From Paludisphaera borealis (GTDB taxonomy: Bacteria > Planctomycetota > Planctomycetia > Isosphaerales > Isosphaeraceae), in the NCBI RefSeq assembly GCF_001956985.1, contig NZ_CP019082.1:7068001-7132000 (forward strand): 64,000 nt of DNA, in the 5' to 3' direction. The stretch's first letter is position 1. Every line of letters starts with the position of its first letter. A model generated the notes under the pieces. The model had not been told where the DNA came from. It did no database searches and saw only the letters and a program-made list of their open reading frames with translations. Below are positions 9,516 through 19,706 of this stretch, piece after piece. Both the position numbers and the translations under genes were made by a program.

Positions 9516-11199
9516 ACGAGCCGCTCTGAGGAGCGTGAGCTTGCTCGAACGCCCGGTACTTCGACTTCTCGACCCAGAGCCCGATCCCGCTCTGAGTCTG
9601 GGCCTGCGTCGACGGGAGTGATTTCTCGAAGAACGTGCCGGGGAGGTTAGTCGGCATGTAATTCTCGAACAGGAACGCGCGGAGCGCGGGGAAGGGGGGG
9701 TAGCCCGCGAATATCAACGCCGGGGGATGCGTGCGAAGGTCTCGGAGGATCTCCTCGACACGGGGCTTGATCAGGGGATGATCGCGCTCGGCCTGGTCGC
9801 GGAGCAGGTTGTCGACGAACAGGTGCCGGCTGGCGCCGTCGAGCTTCCCGTAGAAGTGCAAGGGGCTCTGCCAGCCCCAGACGTAGAGCGTCGGATGCTC
9901 CCAGAGCTTCGAGCGCTGCGCTAGTTCGAGACCCAGCCGCCGCAAGAAAACCCACTGCCCGCCACCTTTGTAACGGATCGTCAGTTCTTGCGGCGGGCAG
10001 AGCAAATAATCGCGAACCTGGAGGAACGCCGTCCCTAGAATCGCGGCGAGTACGACGACGACGCCCCCGAGGTCGGCGAACCGGAACCGTTTGCGAACAG
10101 CGGCGAGGCAATCGGTCAGGGTCACGGCGGCGGCGACGGCGATCCCGGGCGTCGGCAGCAGGTAGTAGTGCGCCCAGTAGAGGCCCGGAAGGACGACTTG
10201 AACCCCGGCCGCGACCGTCCAGGCGGCGACCAGCTTGCGTCCGGCCGAGCCGTTCGGGCCGAGCGCCAGATGGGCGATGCAAGGTGCCGCTGCTAGCCAG
10301 AGCGGCCAGCTTCCGGTCGCCCACCAGACGAGATAGTTGGTGTTGCCGAACGGCCAGGGGAGCTTGCCCGTCGGGTCGGCGTTGCCGGTGAGCCAGCGGA
10401 CCCAGGCCGAAGGGGCGCCCGGCTCGGGCAACGTGTCAGTCGCCATCGCCCGGCCGAACCGGAAGATATCGTCATACGCCGATACGCCCGCGCCCTGAGC
10501 GATCAAAACCGCCGCCGCGAGCAGCAGAACCAGCCCGAGCCCGAACGTCAGAGCCGCCAGGTCTTTCGCCCGGCTCTTCGTCGGAATCGCGAGGACCGCC
10601 GCGCCGTAGACGATGATCGGCAAGACGGCGACCTGTTTGACGAGCGTCGCGGCGCCGAGGCAGACTCCGGCCAGGGCGAGAGGCCAGAGCGTCTTCCTGG
10701 TCCAGCCGAGGAGGATCAAGGCCAGCGAGGCGACGGAGAAGAAGTTCATCTGATGTTCGAGGTTCGATCCGTTGCCGTACAGATACGGATCGGTGCTCAC
10801 GATCGCGTACACTGCGGCGGCGATACAACCGGCCGCCGGCCCCGAGAGCTTCAGACCGATCCACCAGAGCAGGGCGATCGTTCCCAGGACGTAGGGGATC
10901 GGGAACAGGCGGATGGCCAGCTCGTTGTAACCGAACAGCGCGATCGGCGTCGCGTACAGCCAGTAGCCGAGCGGTGGCTTGTTCTCGGTCAAATCGCGAT
11001 AGAGGACGTCGCCCGCGAGCAGTCGGCGGCCCATGTGCGCGTAGATCGCCTCGTCGCAGTCGAGCGGCTCCGACGGCCCGACGGTCGCCGGCCACAGGTT
11101 CACTCCAGTGGCCTCGACGACGGTCGGCGCGAACGTGTGGGCGCGATACCATACGTCGAAAACCAGGATCGCGACCAGGACCAGAAACGACCAGCGCAT
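9505..11199 (-). CDS. GT39-like integral membrane glycosyltransferase
   Basis: A 564-residue polytopic protein with an N-terminal membrane segment (FLVLVAILVFDVWYRAHTF) and about ten further hydrophobic helices. The first periplasmic loop contains DEAIYAHMGRRLLAGDVLYR, the acidic motif of GT-C enzymes such as ArnT/PMT/GT39, which use polyprenyl-phosphate sugars. The C-terminal soluble part is unassigned. The next upstream gene on the same strand encodes another GT-C-like protein 12 bases away, so the two are likely co-transcribed. Acceptor and donor are unknown. Confidence 0.8.
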   Translation of the reverse strand: MRWSFLVLVAILVFDVWYRAHTFAPTVVEATGVNLWPATVGPSEPLDCDEAIYAHMGRRLLAGDVLYRDLTENKPPLGYWLYATPIALFGYNELAIRLFPIPYVLGTIALLWWIGLKLSGPAAGCIAAAVYAIVSTDPYLYGNGSNLEHQMNFFSVASLALILLGWTRKTLWPLALAGVCLGAATLVKQVAVLPIIVYGAAVLAIPTKSRAKDLAALTFGLGLVLLLAAAVLIAQGAGVSAYDDIFRFGRAMATDTLPEPGAPSAWVRWLTGNADPTGKLPWPFGNTNYLVWWATGSWPLWLAAAPCIAHLALGPNGSAGRKLVAAWTVAAGVQVVLPGLYWAHYYLLPTPGIAVAAAVTLTDCLAAVRKRFRFADLGGVVVVLAAILGTAFLQVRDYLLCPPQELTIRYKGGGQWVFLRRLGLELAQRSKLWEHPTLYVWGWQSPLHFYGKLDGASRHLFVDNLLRDQAERDHPLIKPRVEEILRDLRTHPPALIFAGYPPFPALRAFLFENYMPTNLPGTFFEKSLPSTQAQTQSGIGLWVEKSKYRAFEQAHAPQSGSFTY

Positions 11200-11211
11200 C
11201 GAAATGGTTTC

Positions 11212-13083
11212 CTAACGGAGTCGATAGAGCCGGACCGGGTAGAACATCTCGCGAGGCGACCGATGCAGCTCCTTGGCCGTGGTCAGCCCGAGCGCGGTCC
11301 GGACCTGTTCGAGATAGGGCCCCCACGTCTCGGGATCGACGTGTTCCTGCGCGTCGAACGAGCCCCAGAGGATGTGCGTCACGTTGTACTGGCGGACGAC
11401 CTCGTCGATCCGGGCGGCGCTGTAGTTGCGAGGCATCAGCACCGTGGTTCGGTCACTCGTCACGCGGATTTCCCAGGGGAACCAGGTCATGACGCGGGCG
11501 TCGGGCGGCACGCGCTCGGGATGCTCCTTGATCCACTCGCCGGCCTCGCGAAGCGCCGGCCAGTGCAACTGGTAGGGATGTGAGAACCACGATGCATCGT
11601 AGGCCCACGTCGGATCGGCCCAGACCAATGCGACGTATGACGCGGCCAGCCAACCGAACGCCCGACGATCGATGCGCAGCTTCTCAAGCCACTGGATCAC
11701 GCCCGCGACGGCCGTCGGGATCATCACGACGTACACCGGCAGGTAGTAACGGCCGAGCTGCGCCACCTGGGTCACGTCGGCGACGCTCTTGATCGTGGCG
11801 GCGACGAAGACGACGAAGATCGTCGCCGTCAAGACGTCGAGGTCCCGCCCCGGGGCGTCCCGATCGCCCTTGCGCAGTCGGTAAAGGTAGCCGGCCGCCA
11901 GCGGCAAGCCGACGATCATCGTCGAATAGACGGCGATGATGATCAGCGACTTGATCTTCGTCCGGACGATCTCGGGGGCGTTGGCCCAGGTGTAGAACTG
12001 CTCGGGCCGGGTGTTGCCCCGGTCGAAGTGGTGGACCGTCCACGAGAAGTTGTATTCGAACAGGCTGGTATACGCATAGAACGGCCTGCCGTACTCGCGC
12101 GTGGTCGCGACCGCCCAGGGGAGGATCGTGAGAGCGACGAGAACTCCCCAGAGCACCAGGAGCAGCGGCCGGCGCCGGAGGCGAACCAGGGCGTTGAGAC
12201 CCGAGGCCGCGACGAGCGCCAGTCCGGTGTTGCGCGCCAGGATCGACAGGCCTCCACAAAGCCCGGCCAGCAGCGTCCAGGCGACGGAGGCCCATCGGCC
12301 GTTGCTGTTCCAGACTTCGACGATCGTCCAGACGGCCAGGATCGACGTCAACGCGACGAGGCTCTCGCGCAGCACGAACCCGGCGTAGATCGCGTGCACC
12401 GGAAGCACGGCGAGCACCGCCATCGACGTCAGTCCCACGACCGGACCGAAGCGTCTTCGAGCGAACCCGTAAAGGGCCGGCAGCGCCAGCAAGTTGATGA
12501 GGAAGCTGCACCCCTTGGCGGCGGCTATCGTGGCGTCGATCGACGCGCCGGGCGCGACGCCGGTCAGTCGGAACGTCGCGGCTCGAACGTAGGCGTCGAG
12601 CGGCGTCGCCCAGTCGTCGAGCACGCCCTGGTTCAGGCGGATGCGCGGGTAGTCGTTGAAGAAACTCTCGACGTAGTGCTTGACCGGCCCCTGGCCGCGA
12701 TAGACCGACGTGGCGACCTCGATGTAATGACTGCTGTCGCCCGGAACGAGCGGGACGTTCCCCCCGCAGATCCAGGCCGTCGCTCGGATCGCGTAACCGA
12801 TCCAGAAGATCGTGAGCGCGATCCGCGCGTGCCGCCCGAGCCACGGCGCGAGCATCAGCCCGCCCGCCGCCATCGCGGCCCAGATTCCCAGATGCCAGCG
12901 CACGAGGACGAGCTGCGAGGGCCGGCGAATCCGTCCCAGCATGGGGATTTCATAGAACTGGTGCGCGACGAAGTCGAAGGCCGGCGTGACCCAGCCGAAA
13001 GCCCAGTCGGCCCAGGCGCCGGCGGCGATCACGGCGGTCAGCCCGAGGGCGAGAACCAGCCATCGCGTTTGTGTGCGGTCCAT
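11212..13083 (-). CDS. GT39-like integral membrane protein
   Basis: A 623-residue protein with more than ten predicted membrane helices (for example WLVLALGLTAVIAAGAWADW, LVGLTSMAVLAVLPVHAIYA). A periplasmic loop after helix 3 contains GDSSHYIEVATSVYRGQGP, resembling the catalytic acidic loop of GT-C glycosyltransferases. The C-terminal 140 residues form a soluble domain (WIKEHPERVPPDARVMTWFP) often seen in bacterial dolichyl-P-mannose-mannosyltransferase-like proteins. It sits immediately upstream of the GT39-like gene. The family is likely, the substrate unknown. Confidence 0.78.
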   Translation of the reverse strand: MDRTQTRWLVLALGLTAVIAAGAWADWAFGWVTPAFDFVAHQFYEIPMLGRIRRPSQLVLVRWHLGIWAAMAAGGLMLAPWLGRHARIALTIFWIGYAIRATAWICGGNVPLVPGDSSHYIEVATSVYRGQGPVKHYVESFFNDYPRIRLNQGVLDDWATPLDAYVRAATFRLTGVAPGASIDATIAAAKGCSFLINLLALPALYGFARRRFGPVVGLTSMAVLAVLPVHAIYAGFVLRESLVALTSILAVWTIVEVWNSNGRWASVAWTLLAGLCGGLSILARNTGLALVAASGLNALVRLRRRPLLLVLWGVLVALTILPWAVATTREYGRPFYAYTSLFEYNFSWTVHHFDRGNTRPEQFYTWANAPEIVRTKIKSLIIIAVYSTMIVGLPLAAGYLYRLRKGDRDAPGRDLDVLTATIFVVFVAATIKSVADVTQVAQLGRYYLPVYVVMIPTAVAGVIQWLEKLRIDRRAFGWLAASYVALVWADPTWAYDASWFSHPYQLHWPALREAGEWIKEHPERVPPDARVMTWFPWEIRVTSDRTTVLMPRNYSAARIDEVVRQYNVTHILWGSFDAQEHVDPETWGPYLEQVRTALGLTTAKELHRSPREMFYPVRLYRLR

Positions 13084-13123
13084 CAGCTCCGCCGCCTCCG
13101 GCCGCCCGTGTTCGAACCGGTCG

Positions 13124-14839
13124 TCATGGCTTGTAAGCCTTGAGCATGGCCTCGCGGCGGGCCCGGAATTCGCTGTCGGACTTCCACTCGGGGAAGGCGT
13201 CCCCTTCGGCGACTCGATAGCCGACTTCGAGCAGCAGCCGCGCGTCCTCGACCGCGCCGGACAGGTCCCAGTCGGGTTTGATCTGGTCGCTGACCTTGTG
13301 GTAGTCCTTCTCGGTGTACTCGTCCTGCTTCTGCTTGCCGTAACCGGCGGGCTTGCCGATCAGGTCGCGGCCCCCTTCGGGATCGAGCGCGGGGACGCCT
13401 CGCTTGGCGAACTCGAAGTGGTCGGAGCGGTAATAGTATCCCTTCTCGGGCTCGGCGTCGGGCTTGACCACGCGGTTCTGCGTCTTGGCGACCTCGATCA
13501 AGAGATCGTCGAGGTTCGACTGCCCCATCCCGATGCTGATGATGTCCTGCGCGCGTCCCCAGGCGTTGACGCCGTCGATGTTGACGTCGGCCAGCGTGCG
13601 TTCGAGCGGGTACAGCGGATGAGCCGCGTAGTACTTCGAGCCCAGCAGCCCTTTCTCCTCGGCGGTGACCAGCAGGAAGAGGAGCGACCGCTTGGGAGGG
13701 GGATTGATCCGGGTGAACCCGCGCGCGATTTCGAGGACCGTCGCCACGCCCGACGCATTATCGATCGCGCCGTTGTAGATCTGATCGCCGGCGAGCTTGG
13801 GGTCGCGTCCCAGGTGGTCCCAGTGGGCCGTGTAAACCACGTGCTCGTCGCGCCGGGTCGGGTCCGCGCCTTCGAGCCGGGCGACGAGGTTGCGCGACTG
13901 GACCTGACGCATCGTGGTGTTGACCGCGAACTCGGCCTTGGTGTTCAACGAGACGGGGCGGAACGCGCGGTCGACGGCGGCTTTCTTGAGCGCCGCGAAA
14001 TCCTGACCGCCCGCCTGCAAGAGCTTGGTCGCGGTTTCCAGGTCGATCCAACCCTCGACGGCGGGGCGCTGGGGCGAGCCTTCCTTGGGGGGCTCGGCGA
14101 TGTCGAAATTCTCGCGGCTCCAACTCCCTTGGACGACCGAGAACGGATAGCCGGCCGGCCCTTCCTCGTGGATCAGGATCGCGGCGGCGGCACCTTTCTC
14201 GGCGGCGATCTCGTACTTGTACGTCCAGCGCCCGTAGTAGGTCATCGCCCGTCCCTTGAACACGGCGGGGTCGAGCTCGCCTGGCGTCTTGGGATCGGGG
14301 ACGGCTGGGTCGTTGACGAGCATGATCAGGGTCTTGCCGCGGACGTCCACCCCTTTGTAGTCGTCCCAACCGTACTCGGGCGCGACCACGCCGTATCCGA
14401 CGAAGACCACGTCCGAATTCTGGACCTTGACCTCCTGCGCCAGCCTCCGCGACAGCGCCACGAAGTTCTTGGGGAATTCGAGCGGAATCGGGCCTCCAGG
14501 CGTCTGGAACGAGGCGTGGACCGCCGTGGCTTGAAATCCGACCAGCGGGACGTTCTGGACGAACGTGCCGTCGGGGTTTCCCGGTTTCAGGCCCAGCGCC
14601 TTGAACTGCTCGGTGAGGTAGGCGGCCGTCTTTTCCTCGCCAGGCGTGCCGGGACCGCGGCCTTCGAAGTCATCGGACGACAGCGCCTGAATGTGCTTGA
14701 GGATCGCATCCGACTGGATCGCCTCGACCGCCGGCTTGAGACGCTCGTCGGCCGCGATTGCGATTGCGGACGCGCCTGCGACCGCGACCAGGCAGGAGGC
14801 CAGCCCGAACGCCGGCCCGCCACGAAAACGGAATCTCAT
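13124..14839 (-). CDS. Exported M28-family zinc aminopeptidase with PA domain
   Basis: This 571-residue protein starts with a signal peptide ([20 protein letters not shown]). A protease-associated domain around residues 130-290 ([20 protein letters not shown]) precedes the M28 catalytic domain. The zinc ligands are visible: His in [11 protein letters not shown], Asp in [10 protein letters not shown], Glu-Glu in [11 protein letters not shown], Asp in NIDGVNAW, and His in [12 protein letters not shown]. It should release N-terminal amino acids outside the cytoplasm. ATG 14839 is chosen because it gives a normal signal peptide; the frame extends upstream without support. Confidence 0.88.
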   Translation of the reverse strand: MRFRFRGGPAFGLASCLVAVAGASAIAIAADERLKPAVEAIQSDAILKHIQALSSDDFEGRGPGTPGEEKTAAYLTEQFKALGLKPGNPDGTFVQNVPLVGFQATAVHASFQTPGGPIPLEFPKNFVALSRRLAQEVKVQNSDVVFVGYGVVAPEYGWDDYKGVDVRGKTLIMLVNDPAVPDPKTPGELDPAVFKGRAMTYYGRWTYKYEIAAEKGAAAAILIHEEGPAGYPFSVVQGSWSRENFDIAEPPKEGSPQRPAVEGWIDLETATKLLQAGGQDFAALKKAAVDRAFRPVSLNTKAEFAVNTTMRQVQSRNLVARLEGADPTRRDEHVVYTAHWDHLGRDPKLAGDQIYNGAIDNASGVATVLEIARGFTRINPPPKRSLLFLLVTAEEKGLLGSKYYAAHPLYPLERTLADVNIDGVNAWGRAQDIISIGMGQSNLDDLLIEVAKTQNRVVKPDAEPEKGYYYRSDHFEFAKRGVPALDPEGGRDLIGKPAGYGKQKQDEYTEKDYHKVSDQIKPDWDLSGAVEDARLLLEVGYRVAEGDAFPEWKSDSEFRARREAMLKAYKP

Positions 14840-15073
14840 GGGGTGTCTCGCTCCTCGCCCGAACGCCAAAGTGTTTGCGGTCTCAGCCGGCGTGATGTCG
14901 CAAAAGGCCCATGATACGCTCCCTCGGCCGATCGTGCGACAGGCTCGTGACCGCCTCGCGCGATCGGCTCGCGGTCTCACGCGGCTAGGATTTCGATAGA
15001 CTGGATGTTGGTTGAATTCAACCGGAGAGGAACCCGTCCGTAACGACCTGGGCGCCTGGCTCCGACGATCTCA

Positions 15074-16012
15074 ATGGGACGGATGGGTATCCGCATCAGA
15101 AGCCTCTTGCCCGCGGTCTGGATGATTTCAGCGGCGTTCTGCTTTGCGACGATGGGGGCGCTGGCCCATGCGGTGGGCGCTCATTGCGATTGGATGCTGG
15201 TCGCTTTCCTTCGGATCGTCTGCACGTTCGCTTTCTCGGTCGCACTGGCGTGGAGCGGCGGCGCGCGGCTGGTCCTCTGGACGCCGCGGACGCTCTGGAT
15301 GCGCAGCATCGCGGGGACGATCAGCCTGGTCTGCACGTTTTACGCCCTGACGCATCTGCCGATCGCCGACGCCCTGACCCTCACGAACACGTACCCGCTC
15401 TGGATCGTCTTGACCTCGGGCCGACGAGGGGGCAGGGCGGGATGGGGGGCCGATCTCGCCTGCGTCGTCTGCGCCGTTCTCGGAGTCGTCTTCATCCAGA
15501 CGCCCTATCTGTCGGGAACCGGCGACGGGAAGGCGGTACTCGTCGCGCTTCTGGCTTCGTTCGCGACGGCCGTGGCGATGATGGGCCTGCATCGGCTGCG
15601 CGAGGTCGACGCCCGCGCAGTGGTCGCCCACTTCTCGGGGCTGGCGAGCCTCGTTCTGGCCGGCTTGCTCGTTTTCGGAAGGCCGGACGCGGTCGCGGCG
15701 TCGCTCGACCGCGCGTCCGTGTTCTTGCTCGTGGGCGTCGGTCTCTGCGGCACGTTCGGCCAGGTGCTCCTGACCAAGGCGTTCGCCTCCGGCCCCCCGG
15801 CGCGGATTTCCGTACTCAGCTTGACCCAGGTCGTGTTCGGGTTAGGCTACGACCTGATCCTGCAAACCCGGCAACTGACCATTACGACGCTGCTGGGATT
15901 CGTGATGGTGCTTGCACCGACCGCCTGGATCACGCTTCGGGCGGCTCGACGGTCGGAACGGAACAGCCCATCCCACGACGCCGGCCTCCGCGAACGATCG
16001 CTGGCGTCCTGA
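15074..16012 (+). CDS. EamA/DMT-family permease
   Basis: A 312-residue membrane protein with about ten hydrophobic helices in two halves, beginning LLPAVWMISAAFCFATMGAL. Both halves show the EamA pattern (FYALTHLPIADALTLTNTYP in the first, LVGVGLCGTFGQVLLTKAFA in the second). DMT permeases export metabolites or take up small solutes. ATG 15083 is a possible later start. The SirB1-type gene begins 14 bases downstream, so the two may share a transcript although their functions seem unrelated. Confidence 0.85.
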   Translation: MGRMGIRIRSLLPAVWMISAAFCFATMGALAHAVGAHCDWMLVAFLRIVCTFAFSVALAWSGGARLVLWTPRTLWMRSIAGTISLVCTFYALTHLPIADALTLTNTYPLWIVLTSGRRGGRAGWGADLACVVCAVLGVVFIQTPYLSGTGDGKAVLVALLASFATAVAMMGLHRLREVDARAVVAHFSGLASLVLAGLLVFGRPDAVAASLDRASVFLLVGVGLCGTFGQVLLTKAFASGPPARISVLSLTQVVFGLGYDLILQTRQLTITTLLGFVMVLAPTAWITLRAARRSERNSPSHDAGLRERSLAS

Positions 16013-16026
16013 CACGGAGAAGGGAT

Positions 16027-16863
16027 GTGCGGTCCACGTTTCCCCCCAGTCCAGAATTTGAACGGGTCTTGCGAAACGAGCCTCGGCCGAGCCTCGACCG
16101 CGTGGCGCTGGAGATCGCGCGCGACGCCTACCCCGACCTGCGCATCGACGCCTACGTCGAGCACATCGACCGACTCGCCCAGCGAATCCGCGAGCGTTGC
16201 CGACCCGACGCGCCCACGCTCAAGACGCTCCGCCAGATCAACTGGGTGCTGTTCATCGAGGAAGGGTACACGGGGAACCAGGAAAACTACTTCGATCCCC
16301 GGAACAGCTACCTCAACGAAGTCGTCGACCGCAAGACGGGCATCCCGATCAGCCTGTCTGTCCTTTACTGGTCGCTCGCCGATCGGCTGGGCGTCGGACT
16401 GTCGGCCGCGAACCTCCCCGCGCACTTCATGCTTCGCCTCGACGCCGTCGACCGACCGCTTTTCATCGATCCGTTCCACGCCGGCGAGATCCTCGACCTC
16501 GACGCCTGCCAGCGCCGGCTGTCGCAGCTTACCGGCGGCGAGGTGACGCTCTCCGAAGCCCAGATCGCACCGTGCTCGTTCCGGGTCGTCGTCGCCCGGA
16601 TGCTTCGCAATCTCAAGGCCGTCTACCTGGGCGAGGAGGATTATCCCTCCGCCCACCAGATCCAGCGACGGCTCGCGGCCATGGCCGGCGACGATCCCAT
16701 CGAACAGCGCGATCTCGGCATGATCTGCCTCCAGCTCGACCTTCCCAGCGAGGCCATCGACCCCCTGGCGGCTTACCTGCGGTCGCGCCCCGAGGCGTCC
16801 GACTCCCCGACCGTGCGCGATCTGCTGACCACCGCCAAGGGGCTCGTCGCTCGCTGGAACTGA
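16027..16863 (+). CDS. SirB1/transglutaminase-like protein with TPR tail
   Basis: This 278-residue protein carries the SirB1 N-terminal (transglutaminase-like) domain: INWVLFIEEGYTGNQENYFD, YLNEVVDRKTGIPISLSVLY and ANLPAHFMLRL are the typical blocks, followed by a helical tail. The usual Cys of true transglutaminases is replaced by the SirB1-type pattern, so catalysis is uncertain. A GTG start at 16027 is supported by GGAG seven bases upstream; earlier in-frame starts lie inside the permease gene. The biological role of the family is unclear. Confidence 0.8.
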   Translation: MRSTFPPSPEFERVLRNEPRPSLDRVALEIARDAYPDLRIDAYVEHIDRLAQRIRERCRPDAPTLKTLRQINWVLFIEEGYTGNQENYFDPRNSYLNEVVDRKTGIPISLSVLYWSLADRLGVGLSAANLPAHFMLRLDAVDRPLFIDPFHAGEILDLDACQRRLSQLTGGEVTLSEAQIAPCSFRVVVARMLRNLKAVYLGEEDYPSAHQIQRRLAAMAGDDPIEQRDLGMICLQLDLPSEAIDPLAAYLRSRPEASDSPTVRDLLTTAKGLVARWN

Positions 16864-17121
16864 ACGCACGATCCCACGCACGCTGAATTCGACGGTCCAG
16901 CGGACGAACCCATCAGAAACCGTAAAGTCCCCGACGACCTCGACCGATACCTGAAAGGAGAGAACGGCACTCGCCGGCGGCGAGCGCGCCAAGATTGACA
17001 CCATTGCGAATAACGGCCACGACGCGCAAAAGCTCCCAGGGGATCAGGACGATCACCCTGCCAGCAAATCCCCCAGTTCGCCTCGCCCAGCCGTTTTATC
17101 CAGGAGGAGGGCTTCGACCCC

Positions 17122-19077
17122 ATGCGCTTCCCGAGAGTCACGCCTGGACTTCTACTCCTGATGTCGGGATTGTGCGGATGCTCTCAGACTGGAGCCCTGC
17201 GCCCGACGGAGCCCGACAACATCAGGACGACCGCCTCGGTCGGCGACAAGGCGCTGCCGGTCGTCGCGGGGGCTCCCGGTGGGTCGTTGCGGGCCGACAC
17301 GGCTGACCCCGAACTTCCGCGCACAGCGAAGGGGCGGATCTCGGGGCGGGTTTACGACGAAGAGGGGCGTCCCGCCTCCAACGCCATGGTGCGCCTGGCG
17401 GTCGGCGCTGATCCGGGGGGTAAGGCGGTCTTCGCGAAGACCGATCGATCGGGTGCCTTCACGCTCGGCGGCCTTCGGCCCGGCTCGGCCTACACGGTGA
17501 TCGCCGAGTATCAGGGCGAGCAGGGGATGATGAGCGGACGCGCCGACGCCGACGCGCCGGACACTAACGTGCGGATCGGCCTGCATCTGCGAGACGCTGG
17601 GATCGGTAGCGGCGGCGACGTTCGCTCGGCGGCCCGACCGGATCGGTCGAACGTCAAATCGATCTCCAGGATCGAGGACATCGACGACGAAGAGGAGCCG
17701 CGGGACGATACGGCTGCGGTGAATCGAGAGGACCTCGCGCCGCCGGCCTCCGACGCCGCCGTCGCGCTGAGCCGCGGCGAACCGCGTCTGTCGCGCGTCT
17801 CGAAGACCGCTGATCCCGACCTCGATCTCGATCGCGTCGAACCTCGGCGCGGCTGGTCTTCGGGGGCGCGATCGTCGAAGCCGCCTCGGGCTGAGAAACC
17901 GGCCGATCCCGTCTTCGAAGACGACGGGGAATCGGAAGAGATCAATCCGCTGCCGCCGGCGATCGAGGTCGACAAGGTCAGCGATCGCCGCGAGCAACCT
18001 CCCGTCCGCACGGCCGCCCGGTCGCGAGCCCGGAGGCCGTCTCAGGTCGCCGAGGAGTCGCCGCTGGCCGCCGAGGCCGATTCGATCTCGGACGAGGAGG
18101 CTTCGGGCGCCGTCGCCGACGCTCCGCGACCGCTGCCCGATGGATTTGACAAAGGCAGTCGCACGGTCCGGTCGCAGGCCTTCGCTCCGCTCTTGCTCGA
18201 CGAACCCGACGCGGCCCCGCCCAAGACGGCGTCTCCCGCGCGTTCCAGACAGCGCCCGCGGCCTCGCTCGGTCGAGGTCCCCGACGCGCCCGAGGACGGC
18301 GATCCCCAGGCCTTCCAGGCGAAGCGGCCGACATGGTCGGAACTTGCGCTCCAGGCGGGGGCGATTCCACTCGACGAGGCCATCGAGAAGACCGCCGCTC
18401 GTAGCGTGGCGACGACGGCGGCGAGAATCCAGCCCGTCGAGACGTCCGTGAACCGCCCGGCGCGGCGGACCGAGGGGGACGCCTCGCTCACGGCGGCGCC
18501 GCGCTCGTTTGGTCGGAAGTCGCTGGCGCCGTCGCTCCTTCCTCAGAGCAAGAACAGCCCGTTCTGCGAGTTCGACGCCAGCGAGCAGCGGCTCATCGAC
18601 TTCGCCCTCCCCGACGTCAGCGGGCGCATGGTCTCGATCCGCAGCCTCGACGCCGACCTGATCTTGCTCGATTTCTGGGGAACCTGGTGCGACAAGTGCC
18701 TTACGTCGATTCCGCACCTGAAGGAGCTTCAGTCGACGCTGGGCGGCAAGCGCCTACAAGTCGTGGGCGTCGCTTGCGAGCAGAAGCCGGCGAACGAGCG
18801 CGCGGCGATCGTGTCCAAGGTGGCCAAGAAGCTGGACATCAACTACACGGTGCTGACCACCGCCATGGACGGTACTTGCCAGGTTCAGGACGCGTTCCAG
18901 ATCCGCGTCTATCCCACGATGATCTTGCTCGATCGCGACGGTCGGATTCTCTGCCGCCAGGAAGGCGCGACCGCCGCGACGTTGGCCAAGATCGACAGCT
19001 ACATCGCGAAGAACCTGGACCGCGAACCCGCCGCGTCCGCGGTCGCCATCGGAGCCAAGCCCGCCGTCCGCCGCTGA
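17122..19077 (+). CDS. Lipoprotein with carboxypeptidase-like domain and TlpA thioredoxin domain
   Basis: A 651-residue exported protein. It begins with a lipoprotein signal (LLLLMSGLCGC), then a carboxypeptidase-regulatory-like beta domain (GRISGRVYDEEGRPASNAMV, about residues 70-150). A 300-residue linker follows that is rich in Asp, Glu, Arg, Pro and Ser and probably disordered. The C-terminus is a TlpA/ResA thioredoxin domain with the redox motif WGTWCDKC and the cis-Pro region YPTMILLD. AGGAGGAG lies upstream of ATG 17122. It probably works as a membrane-anchored thiol-disulfide oxidoreductase. Its partner is unknown. Confidence 0.82.
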   Translation: MRFPRVTPGLLLLMSGLCGCSQTGALRPTEPDNIRTTASVGDKALPVVAGAPGGSLRADTADPELPRTAKGRISGRVYDEEGRPASNAMVRLAVGADPGGKAVFAKTDRSGAFTLGGLRPGSAYTVIAEYQGEQGMMSGRADADAPDTNVRIGLHLRDAGIGSGGDVRSAARPDRSNVKSISRIEDIDDEEEPRDDTAAVNREDLAPPASDAAVALSRGEPRLSRVSKTADPDLDLDRVEPRRGWSSGARSSKPPRAEKPADPVFEDDGESEEINPLPPAIEVDKVSDRREQPPVRTAARSRARRPSQVAEESPLAAEADSISDEEASGAVADAPRPLPDGFDKGSRTVRSQAFAPLLLDEPDAAPPKTASPARSRQRPRPRSVEVPDAPEDGDPQAFQAKRPTWSELALQAGAIPLDEAIEKTAARSVATTAARIQPVETSVNRPARRTEGDASLTAAPRSFGRKSLAPSLLPQSKNSPFCEFDASEQRLIDFALPDVSGRMVSIRSLDADLILLDFWGTWCDKCLTSIPHLKELQSTLGGKRLQVVGVACEQKPANERAAIVSKVAKKLDINYTVLTTAMDGTCQVQDAFQIRVYPTMILLDRDGRILCRQEGATAATLAKIDSYIAKNLDREPAASAVAIGAKPAVRR

Positions 19078-19114
19078 CGAGCGTCGGCGGGTCGCGGCGA
19101 TCGATCGTTCGGCT

Positions 19115-19504
19115 TCAGCCGCCTGTCACAACGATCGTGGTGGATTCTTCTTTCGTCTTCGAGCTCTTGGCGGGCTTCGACTTGGAGTCGTCCTTGCCCG
19201 TCTTGAACAGAATCACCTTGCTCATGCCGCCGTCGTAGATCTTGTTGTCCTTGACGTAGGCGTGAAGTGAAGCGAGCGCCTCGCCGACGGTTTTCGAGTT
19301 CGCCCCGAGCATCACGTTGGGCTCGATGGAGGATTCGAGGGTCACTCCCGGAGGCAGGGCGGCGGCGAGCTTCTCCTTATCCTCCGCCTGGATCGGCGGC
19401 GGCGCCGTGGGATCGGCGGCCGGGCCGCATCCCAGCCACGAGAAGCTGACGAGCAGGCACAGCACCAAGGCGATGCGACTCTTTCGTGCACGGATCGACG
19501 TCAT
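19115..19504 (-). CDS. Small lipoprotein of unknown function
   Basis: A 129-residue protein with a clear lipoprotein signal (IALVLCLLVSFSWLGCG). The mature part is small and mixed, with a TLESSIEPNVMLGANSKTVG segment and a Lys/Ser-rich region near the end (KDDSKSKPAKSSKTKEES). No domain was recognised. ATG 19504 is preferred over an upstream start because it puts the lipobox near residue 26. It converges on the TlpA-like gene with a 37-base gap. Confidence 0.65.
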   Translation of the reverse strand: MTSIRARKSRIALVLCLLVSFSWLGCGPAADPTAPPPIQAEDKEKLAAALPPGVTLESSIEPNVMLGANSKTVGEALASLHAYVKDNKIYDGGMSKVILFKTGKDDSKSKPAKSSKTKEESTTIVVTGG

Positions 19505-19706
19505 CGTTGAGATTCCTCGCGCGCCGCTGCCGTCGCGGCGAAGCCGGTTGGGACCCTGGATCGAATTGTCGTTGTGAAGTTGTCGTCTGGGACAGGCCGG
19601 GTCCGCCGCGGTTCGGCGGCGGGATCCGGGTGCTGTCACTCAGTCTGCATCGCGGCGTGCGGGAAATCAAGCCCGCCCGCTGGCGGACGTCGTCCTCCGG
19701 CCACAC

